Below are positions 14,990 through 27,390 of a stretch of DNA of 64,000 nt, piece after piece. Every line of letters begins with the position of its first letter. The stretch's first letter is position 1. A program made the position numbers and the translations under genes. Source of the stretch: Sporosarcina sp. P34 (GTDB lineage: Bacteria > Bacillota > Bacilli > Bacillales_A > Planococcaceae); NCBI RefSeq assembly GCF_002743375.1, contig NZ_PDZC01000013.1, forward strand, positions 1 through 64,000, read 5' to 3'. Under the pieces are notes generated by a model. That model did not search any database, was not told the origin of the DNA, and saw only the letters and a program-made list of their open reading frames with translations.

Positions 14990-16414
14990 ATGAAATATCA
15001 AGATCGTCCACTTGTGCAAGCATTGCAGAATTTCCATGACCGAAAACCTGTTTCATTCCACGTGCCCGGACATAAAGGAGGCACGTTATCTGATTTGCCG
15101 GCCACTGTGCGTCAAGCACTTGCTTACGATCTGACGGAGCTGACAGGACTAGATGACTTGCATGAACCGACAGAGGCAATCAAGGAAGCAGAAGACAAGC
15201 TAGCGAATCTTTATGGCAGTGAACGGAGTTTCTTTCTGGTGAATGGTTCGACTGTGGGAAACCTGGCTATGCTGTATGCAACAGTTCAGCCAGGAGACTG
15301 TGTATTGGTGCAGCGTAATGCACATAAATCGATATTCAATGCATTGGAACTGACAGGAGCGATTCCGGTTTTTCTATCTCCAGATTGGGATGATCCGACG
15401 CAAACAGCAGGGACGGTATCATTGAAGGCCGTAAAAGAAGCACTCAAGCAGTATCCGAATGTGAAAGCGGTCGTTCTCACCACACCTACTTATTATGGAC
15501 TAATAAATAGAGATCTAGAACAAATTATAGAGATATGCCATAGCTACAGTATACCGGTTCTCGTTGATGAAGCGCATGGTGCGCATTTTATAGTGAATGA
15601 TGCATTTCCAACGAGCGCACTCGAACTCGGAGCTGATCTGGTCGTTCAGTCGGCGCATAAAACATTACCCGCGATGACAATGGCCTCTTTTTTACATATT
15701 CATTCGCCATTTGTAAAAGCGGAAAGAGTTGCACATTATCTTCAGATGTTACAGTCCAGCAGTCCGTCTTATTTATTGATGGCATCGTTGGATGACGCAA
15801 GGTATTATGCAGAGACGTATGACGAAAAGGACTATGAGAGTTTTCAACTATACAGAAGTAATGTAGTTCGTGATTTATGCAGCATAGCGCATATCGAAGT
15901 AATAGAGACTGATGATCAACTGAAGTTGCTCATTCGCGCAACAGGTCATAGTGGATACGTTTTACAGGAAGCACTGGAGCAACAAGGTATTTATCCCGAG
16001 TTGGCCGATCTATACCAAGTGTTGCTAGTACTACCCTTAGTGAAAGTGGGGAACGCGGAACATGGCGTTGACCTAGTGGAAAAATTTAAGTTAGCGATGG
16101 AATGGATAAAAGTGAAAGAAGATAGTTCAGTACGGTTTAACAGCTTTTCATCAATTAATTCTACGTCAACGGTAGTATACACAGCAACTCAGCTTCATAG
16201 GATGAAAATGGAGTGGGTGGGTATTCAAGATGCAACTGGAAAAGTGGCAGCGGACGCGATTATTCCGTATCCGCCGGGCATTCCATTAGTATGTGCGGGA
16301 GAACGGATTTATCAAGAGCACATGAAACAAATGCAGGATCTATTGACGGCCGGCTGTAGATTTCAAGGAGCAATCAATGGAAAGACGAAACAAGTTAAAG
16401 TAGTTTTGGAATAG
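14990..16414 (+). CDS. yaaO: Orn/Lys/Arg decarboxylase-family PLP enzyme (YaaO-like)
   Basis: The 474-residue product has the fold-type I PLP layout of the short, non-inducible Orn/Lys/Arg decarboxylases. It shows FHVPGHKGG near the N-terminus, VDEAHGAHF for the PLP ring and phosphate, and the Schiff-base lysine in SAHKTLPA. It should decarboxylate a basic amino acid to a polyamine or its precursor in the cytosol; the exact substrate cannot be read from sequence. Position next to tmk matches B. subtilis yaaO. A good AAAGGAG site precedes the ATG, and tmk starts 15 bases after the stop. Confidence 0.88.
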   Translation: MKYQDRPLVQALQNFHDRKPVSFHVPGHKGGTLSDLPATVRQALAYDLTELTGLDDLHEPTEAIKEAEDKLANLYGSERSFFLVNGSTVGNLAMLYATVQPGDCVLVQRNAHKSIFNALELTGAIPVFLSPDWDDPTQTAGTVSLKAVKEALKQYPNVKAVVLTTPTYYGLINRDLEQIIEICHSYSIPVLVDEAHGAHFIVNDAFPTSALELGADLVVQSAHKTLPAMTMASFLHIHSPFVKAERVAHYLQMLQSSSPSYLLMASLDDARYYAETYDEKDYESFQLYRSNVVRDLCSIAHIEVIETDDQLKLLIRATGHSGYVLQEALEQQGIYPELADLYQVLLVLPLVKVGNAEHGVDLVEKFKLAMEWIKVKEDSSVRFNSFSSINSTSTVVYTATQLHRMKMEWVGIQDATGKVAADAIIPYPPGIPLVCAGERIYQEHMKQMQDLLTAGCRFQGAINGKTKQVKVVLE

Positions 16415-16429
16415 ATAGGAGATAGGAAG

Positions 16430-17071
16430 ATGGCGGGATTATTCATTAGTTTTGAAGGGCCGGAAGGGGCCGGCAAGACGACTGTATTGCAAGCAATTGC
16501 GGAACGTCTATTGGCACAAGGACAAGATGTAATCATGACACGAGAACCGGGTGGAATTCCTATTGCAGAAAAAATTCGTGAAGTCATCTTGGATTCTAAT
16601 CACAGTACAATGGATGGGAAGACGGAAGCGTTGTTATATGCAGCTGCACGTAGACAACATTTAGTAGAAAAAGTCATCCCTGCATTACAACAGAATAAAA
16701 TTGTTCTATGTGACCGTTTTATTGATAGTTCATTGGCATATCAAGGGTTCGCACGTAAATTAGGCATCGACGAAGTATTGGCAATCAACTTATTCGCGAT
16801 TGAAGAATATATGCCGGATTGCACCATTTTCTTCGATGTGCCGCCCGAAGTTGGACTAGCCCGGATATGGAGAGATAAAGAGCGTGAACAGAATCGTTTG
16901 GATTTGGAAACAATGGAATTTCATGAGCAAGTGTACAAAGGCTATCAAGAAGTGATGTTACGGGATGAAGGGCGAATACAGGTAGTTGATGCACAACAAT
17001 TACCAGCACAAGTAATTGAAAATGTTTGGCAAATTGTAAGTACGGAAGTCAACTTACATAAGAATTCATGA
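16430..17071 (+). CDS. tmk: Thymidylate kinase
   Basis: This 213-residue enzyme phosphorylates dTMP to dTDP with ATP. The P-loop [11 protein letters not shown] (residues 8-18), the DRx motif in [13 protein letters not shown] and the flexible LID region with Arg residues ([15 protein letters not shown]) are all present. Length fits the family. It lies in the conserved yaaO-tmk-darA-yaaR-holB order, coupling DNA precursor supply with replication genes. Confidence 0.97.
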   Translation: MAGLFISFEGPEGAGKTTVLQAIAERLLAQGQDVIMTREPGGIPIAEKIREVILDSNHSTMDGKTEALLYAAARRQHLVEKVIPALQQNKIVLCDRFIDSSLAYQGFARKLGIDEVLAINLFAIEEYMPDCTIFFDVPPEVGLARIWRDKEREQNRLDLETMEFHEQVYKGYQEVMLRDEGRIQVVDAQQLPAQVIENVWQIVSTEVNLHKNS

Positions 17072-17099
17072 TATAATAAAAAAGAAATACGTTTTATGA

Positions 17100-17453
<354 letters not shown>

Positions 17454-17470
17454 TTTAGAGGTGAATGCTG

Positions 17471-17911
17471 ATGAAAGTCAATGGTGAATACCGTACAGGG
17501 ATGGATAAATTATCGCCTGATCCTCTTCGGCATGCACAGGGTAATCCCAAGTTTGGACAAATGGTAGAAAAACAAGGATCACGTCTGCAAGGAGAACAGA
17601 TCGCACGGTTGTTTGGGGATATCTCAAGCGCTGGAGATCGTCTCGCAAGGTCTCGAAATTTACGTGATATGGCGAAATACAAGATGCTGATCAAACGTTT
17701 TTTGAAAGAGGCAGTAGACTCAGGTATTGAGTTAACACAATCGCATACATGGAACCAGTTCGGTGAAGGTCGCCGGTTGAATCTGGTCCAAACAATAGAT
17801 GAAAAACTCATCGCGTTGACGGAAGCACTGTTGGATGAAGAAGAATCATCCATTGATTTACTTGCCAAAATTGGTGAAATCAAAGGTCTTCTGATCAATT
17901 TATATACGTGA
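17471..17911 (+). CDS. yaaR: YaaR family protein (DUF327), function unknown
   Basis: The 146-residue cytosolic protein has the same length as B. subtilis YaaR. It is mostly helical and charged, with the conserved C-terminal stretch LLAKIGEIKGLLINLYT. I chose ATG 17471 with GAGGTG seven bases upstream; an in-frame ATG at 17465 is too close to that site. No biochemical role is established in my knowledge. Conserved between darA and holB. Confidence 0.88.
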   Translation: MKVNGEYRTGMDKLSPDPLRHAQGNPKFGQMVEKQGSRLQGEQIARLFGDISSAGDRLARSRNLRDMAKYKMLIKRFLKEAVDSGIELTQSHTWNQFGEGRRLNLVQTIDEKLIALTEALLDEEESSIDLLAKIGEIKGLLINLYT

Positions 17912-17912
17912 T

Positions 17913-17947
17913 CCCGTGCCGCACTCACATGTAGCACGGGGTTTTTT
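17913..17947 (+). terminator. Terminator after yaaR
   Basis: CCCGTGC pairs with GCACGGG across a 14-base loop and is followed by GTTTTTT. It sits between yaaR and holB, suggesting partial separation of the two transcription units. Confidence 0.8.
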
Positions 17948-17979
17948 GCAACATCTTTACTAACTAAGGAGGAGCTTGC

Positions 17980-18990
17980 ATGTCACAGATGTTGCACGAC
18001 CATGCATTGCAGTCTCAAAAGCAAGTTATCGACAAATTAACTATGATTCACAAAAGACAGCGTATTGGGCATGCCTATTTATTTGAAGGTACGAATGGTG
18101 CAGGCAAAGAGGCAGTTGCACAATATTTCACGAAACTGCTATTATGCATGAATCCAAAAGAAAATGTTCCATGTGAAACATGTCACTCGTGTAAACGTAT
18201 AGAATCGGGTAATCACCCGAACGTAGTCTGGATCAAACCTGATGGACAAGACATCAAAAAGGATCAAGTGTCTGAATTAATTATAAAAATGACGAAAAAA
18301 GGATATGAAGAAGGGCGAAAAGTATATGTGATTGACCATGCGGAGAGAATGAATGCCTCAGCAGCTAATACATTGCTGAAGTTCCTTGAAGAACCTGAAG
18401 GAAATGTCACAGCTATCTTACTCACGGATTCCTATCCATCCATTTTGTCGACAATTCAATCACGTTGCCAGAGAATTTCACTGCAGCCGATGAATCGCCA
18501 AAATAGTATTGAAAGTCTCGTGGAAAAAGGAGTTACAGCTTCTATGGCATCTACTGTAACGATGTTGACAGCAAATGTCGAAGCGGCTTATAGAATGGCC
18601 CAAGAAGATTCCTTTGTACAGAGACGGAAATTAGTGTTAAAATTAGTAGAGGCAATTGAACAGAGATCCCCAGGTGAGGCGTTGCTGTTCATTCAGACAG
18701 ATTGGATGCCTGTCATGAAGGAAAAAAGTGATTGTGAACAAGGACTGGATTTGCTTCTCTTCGCGTACCGTGATATTGTGGCGGTGAAAGCAGGTTTGCA
18801 ATCGACTATATCCTATCCTGATCAAGTAGAAGTCTTCACAGGACATTCTGTCAAAAATACGTATAACAGTTTAACTGTTAAAATAGATGCCGTCTTGCAG
18901 GCGAAAAAACGATTGCATCAAAATATGAATCGTACGCTTTTACTAGAACAATTGGTGCTTACTATGCAGGAGGGGTTATCGTTTGTATAA
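17980..18990 (+). CDS. holB: DNA polymerase III subunit delta' (clamp loader)
   Basis: The 336-residue protein has the clamp-loader AAA+ fold: a modified P-loop GTNGAGKEA (near residue 40), the four-Cys zinc module (the LLLCMN Cys plus CETCHSCKR), and the sensor stretch NTLLKFLEEP. It helps load the sliding clamp on DNA with DnaX and HolA. AAGGAGG precedes the ATG. Its stop overlaps the TTG start of ricT by eight bases, implying translational coupling. Confidence 0.95.
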   Translation: MSQMLHDHALQSQKQVIDKLTMIHKRQRIGHAYLFEGTNGAGKEAVAQYFTKLLLCMNPKENVPCETCHSCKRIESGNHPNVVWIKPDGQDIKKDQVSELIIKMTKKGYEEGRKVYVIDHAERMNASAANTLLKFLEEPEGNVTAILLTDSYPSILSTIQSRCQRISLQPMNRQNSIESLVEKGVTASMASTVTMLTANVEAAYRMAQEDSFVQRRKLVLKLVEAIEQRSPGEALLFIQTDWMPVMKEKSDCEQGLDLLLFAYRDIVAVKAGLQSTISYPDQVEVFTGHSVKNTYNSLTVKIDAVLQAKKRLHQNMNRTLLLEQLVLTMQEGLSFV

Positions 18991-19810
18991 AGTCGTAGGC
19001 GTCCGCTTTAAAAAAGCGGGAAAGTTATATTATTTTGACCCATTGGATATGCCGATTGAAATTGGCGACTATGTCATTGTGGAAACAGCACGAGGTGTAG
19101 AGTACGGTAAAGTAGCCAGTCGAAGTAATGAAATAGATGATGAGGATGTCGTCTTGCCACTGAAAAAGATCATTCGTCTTGCAGATGAGGGTGATCGTGA
19201 ACGAGTCAAAGAAAATGAACAAGAGGCAAATGAGGCATTTGATGTCTGCGTTGAAAAAATTACAGAACATCAATTAGACATGCGTTTAGTAGATGTAGAA
19301 TATACATTTGATCGTAATAAAATTGTTTTTTACTTTACCGCTGAAGGTCGAGTGGACTTCCGCAACCTAGTAAAGGATCTCGCAGCGATTTTCCGGACGA
19401 GAATCGAATTGCGCCAAATCGGTGTACGTGACGAGGCGAAAATGCTAGGCGGTATCGGTCCATGTGGTAGAATGCTTTGCTGTTCAACATTTTTAGGTGA
19501 TTTTGAGCCGGTATCTATCAAGATGGCGAAAGATCAAAACCTTTCATTGAACCCATCAAAAATTTCGGGTCTATGTGGTCGTTTGATGTGTTGTTTGAAG
19601 TATGAAAATGATGAATACGAAGAAGCAAAAGCGCTAATGCCCGATCTTGGCAAACAAGTAGTTACACAAGATGGAGTAGGAAAAGTAGTCGGACTGAACT
19701 TATTGGAGCGTGTACTTCAAGTGAATATGCCGGCTTTTGAACGAGTAGTGGAATATGCGTGGAGTGAGATTGAGGATTTACAGAAAGAAACAGCTCAATT
19801 GACTAAATGA
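18983..19810 (+). CDS. ricT: RicT (YaaT, PSP1 domain), Y-complex subunit
   Basis: This 275-residue protein, the same length as B. subtilis YaaT, belongs to the RicAFT complex that carries iron-sulfur clusters and stimulates RNase Y-dependent mRNA processing and developmental phosphorelay output. The cluster-binding Cys residues are visible in CGRMLCC and CGRLMCC (about residues 158-200). The start is TTG at 18983, eight bases after AGGAGGGG inside the end of holB. Confidence 0.95.
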   Translation: MYKVVGVRFKKAGKLYYFDPLDMPIEIGDYVIVETARGVEYGKVASRSNEIDDEDVVLPLKKIIRLADEGDRERVKENEQEANEAFDVCVEKITEHQLDMRLVDVEYTFDRNKIVFYFTAEGRVDFRNLVKDLAAIFRTRIELRQIGVRDEAKMLGGIGPCGRMLCCSTFLGDFEPVSIKMAKDQNLSLNPSKISGLCGRLMCCLKYENDEYEEAKALMPDLGKQVVTQDGVGKVVGLNLLERVLQVNMPAFERVVEYAWSEIEDLQKETAQLTK

Positions 19811-19823
19811 TGAGGTGGAACAG

Positions 19824-20183
19824 TTGAAAGAAGTGAACTTTCTTGACAGGGTAATGGATTTTGAACAACAGTTGGATTCTATGCAAAAACAATTCCGAGA
19901 ACTCATCGGATTTGTTGCAAAGATGACTGAAGAAAACCACTCGCTTCGTCTGGAAAACCATCATCTGCGAACGCGACTTGATGAAATCGATAAGATTACA
20001 CAAGAAATAGAAGAGGCCGCGCGTGATGAACGTCCAAAGAAGCTTGACGTGGGCGAAGGCGTAGACAATCTAGCTCGTTTGTACAATGAAGGTTTTCATG
20101 TGTGCAATGTGCACTACGGCAGCAGCCGTAAAGGTGAAGATTGTCTATTCTGCCTGTCATTCTTAAATAAACAGAACGGTTGA
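19824..20183 (+). CDS. yabA: Replication initiation control protein YabA
   Basis: This 119-residue protein restrains initiation by binding DnaA and DnaN. It has an N-terminal leucine-zipper-like coiled coil (about residues 5-60) and a C-terminal zinc module (HVCNVH, then CLFC). I chose TTG 19824, six bases after GAGGTG, which gives the B. subtilis length; a GTG at 19815 overlaps that site. It follows ricT by 13 bases. Confidence 0.93.
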   Translation: MKEVNFLDRVMDFEQQLDSMQKQFRELIGFVAKMTEENHSLRLENHHLRTRLDEIDKITQEIEEAARDERPKKLDVGEGVDNLARLYNEGFHVCNVHYGSSRKGEDCLFCLSFLNKQNG

Positions 20184-20186
20184 GAG

Positions 20187-20218
20187 GTCAATTCCTATTT
20201 TTAGGTATTGGCTTTTTC
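20187..20218 (+). terminator. Terminator or attenuator after yabA
   Basis: GTCAATTCCT pairs with AGGTATTGGC (one mismatch, one wobble) across a six-base loop, followed by TTTTT. It lies between yabA and trmN6. Confidence 0.6.
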
Positions 20219-20241
20219 TTTTGATTGAAGGAGTGTAGATT

Positions 20242-20982
20242 GTGAACTTAGAAAATGATGAACGACTGGACTATTTATTGGCAGAGGACTTGCGCATCAT
20301 TCAAAGTCCTTCTGTTTTTTCCTTTTCACTAGATGCAGTGCTGTTGGCACGTTTTGCCTATATGCCGATCCGAGGAGGAAAGATTGTAGATTTGTGCACA
20401 GGTAACGGCGTAATCCCTTTGTTCATGAGTGCCCGGACGAAAGGCAAAATCATAGGTATTGAATTGCAAGAACGCCTAGCGGACATGGCGCATAGAAGTG
20501 TAGTGCTTAACGGTCTAGAACAACAGATCACGATTGAGAATGGGAACGTCATAAATATTGCAAAAAAAATTGGTTATGAGTTATATGATACGGTTACATG
20601 CAATCCTCCTTATTTCCCGGCAAATGAAGAAAGTGCTAGAAACAAAAGTGAGTATTATACGATTGCTAGGCATGAAGTGGAGCTAACACTAGATCAAGCA
20701 GTTAAATCTGCAAGTGAATTATTGAAACAAGGCGGGAAAGCAGCATTTGTTCACCGTCCCGGTAGACTTCTTGACATCATCACATCCATGAGGCAGTATC
20801 GTTTAGAACCAAAGCGTATTCGTTTCGTCTATCCGAAAGACGGGAAAGAAGCCAATACACTATTAATCGAAGCAATTAAGGATGGAAAACCTGATCTTAA
20901 AATTCTACCTCCTTTATATGTCTACCGTGAAAATGGAGAATATACGGATGAAGTAAGGCAGCTATTGTATGGAGAAAATTGA
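20242..20982 (+). CDS. trmN6: tRNA1(Val) adenine-N6 methyltransferase-like protein (YabB)
   Basis: The 246-residue class I SAM methyltransferase shows a SAM-binding [12 protein letters not shown] motif (about residues 48-60) and the N6-adenine signature NPPYF. This is the YabB/TrmN6 family that methylates A37 of certain tRNAs. It starts at GTG 20242 after AAGGAGTG. Its 3' end overlaps the next gene by 14 bases. Confidence 0.92.
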   Translation: MNLENDERLDYLLAEDLRIIQSPSVFSFSLDAVLLARFAYMPIRGGKIVDLCTGNGVIPLFMSARTKGKIIGIELQERLADMAHRSVVLNGLEQQITIENGNVINIAKKIGYELYDTVTCNPPYFPANEESARNKSEYYTIARHEVELTLDQAVKSASELLKQGGKAAFVHRPGRLLDIITSMRQYRLEPKRIRFVYPKDGKEANTLLIEAIKDGKPDLKILPPLYVYRENGEYTDEVRQLLYGEN

Positions 20983-21232
20983 TCACTTCTTCTATGTATT
21001 AGTATGCAATGACGGATCCTATTACGCGGGATATACGAATGATTTAGAACGCCGCTTACGTGTACATAATGAAGGAAAAGGTGCAAAGTATACGAGAGGG
21101 CGTCTACCTGTAAAGTATATTTATCAAGAAGTATTTGAAACACAACGGCAAGCGATGCAAGCGGAGTATCAGTTTAAGCAGTTAACCCGAAAACAAAAAG
21201 AACAATATATAAAAAAGGAGCGGTCCACATGA
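20969..21232 (+). CDS. yazA: GIY-YIG domain protein YazA
   Basis: This 87-residue single-domain GIY-YIG nuclease-like protein has [16 protein letters not shown] (the GIY-YIG core in variant form), the catalytic Arg in LERRLRVHN and a late Glu in QAEYQFK. The substrate is unknown. It overlaps trmN6 upstream by 14 bases and rsmI downstream by four (ATGA), so the three genes are translationally coupled. Confidence 0.93.
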   Translation: MEKIDHFFYVLVCNDGSYYAGYTNDLERRLRVHNEGKGAKYTRGRLPVKYIYQEVFETQRQAMQAEYQFKQLTRKQKEQYIKKERST

Positions 21233-22107
21233 TTACGTCACAAAAGAGTGCTGAAGCAACAGAGTTCGGGAAGTTGTTCATCGTGGGCACACCAATCGGC
21301 AACCTCGAAGATATGACATTCCGTGCAGTCCGGATCTTACAGGAAGCAGATTATATTGCGGCGGAGGATACGCGGAATACGATTAAATTATGTAATCATT
21401 TTGAGATTACTACACAAATGATCAGTTATCACGAACATAATACACGTGTAGCGGGAGAAAAAATAATAGAACTCCTTCAAGAAGGGAATAACATTGCGAT
21501 TGTCAGTGATGCAGGAATGCCATGTATTTCAGATCCCGGCGCGGATCTTGTGGAATTAGCGATTGAACAGGGATGCGCTGTCGTACCCGTACCGGGACCG
21601 AACGCAGCTATTACAGCATTAGTAGCTTCAGGTATTACAGCGCAACCGTTTTTGTTTTTTGGATTTCTATCGCGTCAAAAAAAGGAATTAAAAACACAGC
21701 TTGAGAAGTTACAGCACTATGAGGAAACATTAATATTTTATGAGGCTCCACATCGCTTAAAACAGACATTGCGCGGTTTAGCAGAACAATTTGGAGACGA
21801 ACGAAAAATTGTGATGGCCCGTGAATTAACGAAGCGATTTGAAGAGTTCTTAAGAGGAACGATTGCAGAAGCAATAGAGTGGATAGAATCCAATGAAATC
21901 AGAGGGGAGTTCTGTTTGATTGTGGAAGGTAATCAAAACATGCAACACGAAGTCCCGATTGCTTGGTGGACAGACCTATCCATTAAGGAACATGTCGAAC
22001 ATATAATAGAAGAAAAGGAAATTCGTTCGAAAGATGCGATTAAAGAAGTGGCAGATGTTCGTGAGTTGAGTAAACGAGATGTTTATCAGGCATATCACGT
22101 AGAATGA
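21229..22107 (+). CDS. rsmI: 16S rRNA 2'-O-ribose C1402 methyltransferase RsmI
   Basis: The 292-residue tetrapyrrole-methylase-fold enzyme contains GTPIGNLEDMTFRA near the N-terminus, AEDTRNTIKL, the SDAGMPCISDPGA loop and VPGPNAAITAL, all typical of RsmI. It methylates C1402 in the ribosomal decoding centre. Its start overlaps yazA; a bidirectional terminator follows. Confidence 0.96.
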   Translation: MITSQKSAEATEFGKLFIVGTPIGNLEDMTFRAVRILQEADYIAAEDTRNTIKLCNHFEITTQMISYHEHNTRVAGEKIIELLQEGNNIAIVSDAGMPCISDPGADLVELAIEQGCAVVPVPGPNAAITALVASGITAQPFLFFGFLSRQKKELKTQLEKLQHYEETLIFYEAPHRLKQTLRGLAEQFGDERKIVMARELTKRFEEFLRGTIAEAIEWIESNEIRGEFCLIVEGNQNMQHEVPIAWWTDLSIKEHVEHIIEEKEIRSKDAIKEVADVRELSKRDVYQAYHVE

Positions 22108-22110
22108 GAA

Positions 22111-22144
22111 AAAAATCCTGACCGTCTACACGTTCAGGATTTTT
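22111..22144. terminator. Bidirectional terminator between rsmI and abrB
   Basis: AAAAATCCTGA pairs with TCAGGATTTTT across a 12-base loop. A and T runs flank both sides, so it can end rsmI transcripts on the plus strand and abrB transcripts on the minus strand. Confidence 0.85.
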
Positions 22145-22149
22145 ACAAA

Positions 22150-22425
22150 TCAATTGATTTTATTTTGAATTTCATCCATCAATTGCTTTGCACCTTCAGG
22201 ACTCAAAATTAATTTACCATCGATCAAACGAAGATTATCATCCGATACTTCTCCTGTAATAGAACATGTCATATTAGGCATGTACTTTTTTAAGATGATT
22301 TTGTCGTCATCCACGTATATTTCTAACGCATCTTTTTGCTCAATACCGAGCGTACGACGAAGTTCAATCGGGATCACAACACGACCTAGCTCATCAACTT
22401 TTCTCACAATTCCAGTAGACTTCAT
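22150..22425 (-). CDS. abrB: Transition-state regulator AbrB
   Basis: This 91-residue swapped-hairpin DNA-binding protein has the conserved N-terminal domain (TGIVRKVDELGRVVIPIELR) and a C-terminal multimerisation domain. In B. subtilis AbrB represses post-exponential genes, including spoVG. A GGAGGA site precedes the ATG. Orientation opposite to the flanking genes matches B. subtilis. A strong sigma-A promoter lies 72-100 bases upstream. Confidence 0.96.
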   Translation of the reverse strand: MKSTGIVRKVDELGRVVIPIELRRTLGIEQKDALEIYVDDDKIILKKYMPNMTCSITGEVSDDNLRLIDGKLILSPEGAKQLMDEIQNKIN

Positions 22426-22496
22426 GGAAAAAATTCCTCCTACACTCCAGATTTAACATTCGTCAAAATTCGACAGGATTCTCTTGCCTGTTAAAT

Positions 22497-22525
22497 ATCA
22501 TACCAACTCTTCCAATAATCGTCAA
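22497..22525 (-). promoter_or_regulatory. Sigma-A promoter of abrB
   Basis: On the minus strand TTGACG (22520-22525) and TATGAT (22497-22502) are separated by exactly 17 bases, pointing at abrB. Confidence 0.75.
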
Positions 22526-22640
22526 TCATCATAACTCAAATAAACGCTATTAATATTTATTAATTATTTGACAGGTAAAAAATGAGAGATGTTGAAGGTA
22601 TGGGGATCGTAGCCAATGAGCAAGCTGAAAGAAGTTATAA

Positions 22641-24677
<2,037 letters not shown>

Positions 24678-24695
24678 TTGATCACGAAGTAGGGC

Positions 24696-24739
24696 TGTCA
24701 TTAGAGGTCGGAATCACCGACTTCTGGTGGCATTTTTTT
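24696..24739 (+). terminator. Terminator of metS
   Basis: A 16-bp stem including several wobble pairs (starting TGTCATTAGAGG, closing with TCTGGTGGCA) has a five-base loop and is followed by seven T residues. Confidence 0.88.
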
Positions 24740-25227
24740 GCGTTTAGGTATCAATTAGGTCATAGGAGAGTAGAATGCGAAGTTATGTTGTACGCATGAG
24801 TGATTGGTGCCTGTCATGTATTGGTTTGCAGACTTGGCAAGGAATAGACAGTTGTCGGATGATCCCTCAGTCTAGTTATTTTACAAGGATACTCGTTCTG
24901 TTGGTAGACGTACGTGATGTGTCTAGTTGTAGGTATGGAAGAAGTGTTTATCTATTGAATCGTACTTTCTTGGTCCGGAAAAAATGCAACTTAACTTAGA
25001 AAGCGTTATACCCACTTTGCTTGATTTTATGTCGCAAATGTTACAACAAACTTATAAAAGTCGAAATTCTTCTATATAACATCTACTGCTTTTGCACGTC
25101 TAGTAGTAAAGCGTTTTGAAAGGAATAGTCAGAATAAACAAATTGTTTGTTACACAACTGTAATACAAATGAGATGAAAGACACAATCAAAGACAATAGA
25201 ATAGAAAACAGTGTTAGGAGAGATACT
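24740..25227. other. Intergenic region between metS and yabD
   Basis: Nearly 490 bases hold no gene I can support. A 74-codon open frame at 24775-24999 has a GGAG-like site but a sequence without domain character. The second half is AT-rich and presumably contains the yabD promoter, though no convincing -35/-10 pair stands out. Confidence 0.5.
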
Positions 25228-25995
25228 ATGTTTATTGATACACATGTTCATTTGAATGCAGATCAATACGAAGAAGACGTGGAAGAAGTCATTCAACGTG
25301 CAATTGATGCAAACGTAGAAAAAATGGTCGTAGTTGGCTTTGATACAAAGACTATCAACAAGGCCATGGAATTAGTAGAACAATACCCATTCATCTATGG
25401 TGTTATTGGTTGGCATCCTGTTGATGCAGTAGATTGCACAGAAAGTGATCTACAATGGATCAAGGAGTTGTCGGCCCATCCGAAAGTCGTCGGCATTGGA
25501 GAAACCGGTCTCGATTACTATTGGGATAAATCACCGAAAGATATACAGCAAGAGTTGTTTCGTAAACAGATACAACTAGCAAAAGAAGTAGATTTGCCAC
25601 TCATCATTCATAACCGCGATGCGACAGGCGACGTAGTTCGTATTTTGCAAGAAGAAAATGCAGCGGAAGTCGGAGGGATTATGCATTGTTACAGCGGTAG
25701 TGTTGAAACAGCTAAACAGTGTATAGAAATGAATTTTCTCATCTCACTAGGCGGACCTGTAACGTTTAAGAATGCTAGAATGCCAAAAGAAGTAGCAACG
25801 CAGATACCACTAGACAAGTTGCTGATCGAAACGGACGCACCGTATTTAGCACCACATCCTTATAGAGGGAAACGTAATGAACCTTCCTATGTCACATTAG
25901 TGGCGGAGGAAATCGCAAGATTGAAAGAAGTGTCGGTTGAAGAAGTAGCAAAGCAAACGACTGCGAATGCATTATGCCTGTTTAAGATTAAGTGA
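25228..25995 (+). CDS. yabD: TatD-family metal-dependent deoxyribonuclease (YabD)
   Basis: The product is 255 residues from ATG 25228 (AGGAGAG upstream), the same length as B. subtilis YabD; an in-frame ATG further upstream would add 27 unconserved residues. TIM-barrel metal ligands are visible: IDTHVHLN at the start, GETGLDYYWD, IIHNRDA, MHCYSG and ETDAPYLAP. The family acts as a 3'-5' DNA exonuclease or metal hydrolase. Confidence 0.94.
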   Translation: MFIDTHVHLNADQYEEDVEEVIQRAIDANVEKMVVVGFDTKTINKAMELVEQYPFIYGVIGWHPVDAVDCTESDLQWIKELSAHPKVVGIGETGLDYYWDKSPKDIQQELFRKQIQLAKEVDLPLIIHNRDATGDVVRILQEENAAEVGGIMHCYSGSVETAKQCIEMNFLISLGGPVTFKNARMPKEVATQIPLDKLLIETDAPYLAPHPYRGKRNEPSYVTLVAEEIARLKEVSVEEVAKQTTANALCLFKIK

Positions 25996-26067
25996 ACAAT
26001 TTATGGCAATTATTTGTCTAATAAATCAGGAATTTCTTAGGTTAGGAATAATTAGTAGTTTGGAAGT

Positions 26068-26096
26068 TTGACAGTGTAAAACAAACGCTTTATACT
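26068..26096 (+). promoter_or_regulatory. Sigma-A promoter of yabE
   Basis: TTGACA (26068-26073) and TATACT (26091-26096) are spaced by 17 bases, 31 bases before the yabE start. Confidence 0.8.
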
Positions 26097-26127
26097 CAGC
26101 CGAGTAATGAAAGGGGAATTTTTTAAC

Positions 26128-27381
26128 ATGTCTCAGAAGAATACAAAGGTTATGCGTATTGCGCTTTTGTTTATGGCGATCGCATTATTCGTAACCACCA
26201 CGTCACTCGTATTGATTGACGGAAAAAAGAAGAATATCTCAATGGATCTTAATGGCAAGCAAATAGAATTACGTACAGCAGCGGCTACAGTCGGAGAAGT
26301 ACTAGCAGCAAATGATGTAAAAGTACAAAAGCATGATCTAGTAGAACCAACAGTGAACACACCAATTGAAAACGACACAGAGATCAAATGGCAAAAAGCA
26401 AACAAAGTAGTAATTGACGTAGACGGCAAAACTCAAGAACTTTGGACAACAGAAGCTACAGTGAATGATGTACTTAAAACAGCCAAAATTGAAGTCTCTA
26501 CACATGACGAAGTTGAACCCGCTCTAGAGACGAAGATTACGAAAAACCAACCAATTACGATTGCTAAAGCATTCCCCGTGATTGTTAAAGACGGCGGTAA
26601 AGAGCATACTGTATGGTCAACACAAACGACAGTCAGAAAGTTTTTGACAGATCAAAACATCCGTCTTTCAAACTTAGATAAAGTAGAAGGCGACACAAAT
26701 GCAAAGTTGACGGCATCTAATGCAGTGGTTAACATTGCACGCGTTGAAAAGATCACAGATGTAGTTGAAGAAACAGCGGACTTCAAGACAAAAAGAAAAA
26801 CAGATATGACTATGCTTAAAGGTAAAGAGAAAGTTGTCACGAATGGTAAAAAGGGTAAACTACAAAAGAAATTCCAAATTACGAAAAAGAATGGAAAAGT
26901 AGTTTCTCGTGAATTGATTGGCAAGACAATGGTGGAAGAACCTACACATAAAGTAGTGCACGTAGGAGCTAAAGTACCAAAAGTAGAAGTTGCAACTGCA
27001 GCATCTGCTAATACAACAGCAAAATCTTCAAGTACACCAGCACGGGCGCAAGTTGCAGTATCACGTGGTAATGATGGCGAACCGAGCGGTGGAAAAGAAT
27101 TCTACGCCAATGCAAGTGCGTATACGGCTTATTGTAATGGATGTTCGGGTATTACAGCGACAGGTATTAACTTGCGTGCGAATCCGAATATGAAATTAAT
27201 CGCAGTGGATCCACGAGTGATTCCATTAGGATCAAAAGTGTGGGTAGAAGGCTATGGTTATGCCATCGCAGGAGATACAGGTGGAGCTATCAAAGGAAAC
27301 CGTATCGATTTACACATGCCTACTAAAGAAGCGGCTTACTCATTTGGTCGTCGTCAAGTGAAAATTAAAGTCATTAACTAA
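26128..27381 (+). CDS. yabE: YabE-like cell-wall protein: three DUF348, G5 and 3D domains
   Basis: The product is 417 residues from ATG 26128. An N-terminal signal or anchor (about residues 10-30) is followed by three DUF348 repeats (about 37-190), a G5 domain (about 200-270), a low-complexity Ala/Thr/Ser linker and a C-terminal 3D domain with three Asp (VDPRVIPLG, AGDTGGAIKGNRID). This is the resuscitation-factor-like (Sps) architecture, in which the 3D domain resembles the MltA lytic transglycosylase fold and acts on peptidoglycan. A putative transglycosylase working at the cell wall is the best reading. Confidence 0.92.
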   Translation: MSQKNTKVMRIALLFMAIALFVTTTSLVLIDGKKKNISMDLNGKQIELRTAAATVGEVLAANDVKVQKHDLVEPTVNTPIENDTEIKWQKANKVVIDVDGKTQELWTTEATVNDVLKTAKIEVSTHDEVEPALETKITKNQPITIAKAFPVIVKDGGKEHTVWSTQTTVRKFLTDQNIRLSNLDKVEGDTNAKLTASNAVVNIARVEKITDVVEETADFKTKRKTDMTMLKGKEKVVTNGKKGKLQKKFQITKKNGKVVSRELIGKTMVEEPTHKVVHVGAKVPKVEVATAASANTTAKSSSTPARAQVAVSRGNDGEPSGGKEFYANASAYTAYCNGCSGITATGINLRANPNMKLIAVDPRVIPLGSKVWVEGYGYAIAGDTGGAIKGNRIDLHMPTKEAAYSFGRRQVKIKVIN

Positions 27382-27390
27382 TAGCAATGT

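Noticed and set aside
24775-24999. 74-codon frame after metS
   Set aside because: Weak GGAG-type start, no domain, no own promoter or terminator, and low similarity in style to neighbouring proteins; kept as an unassigned intergenic region.
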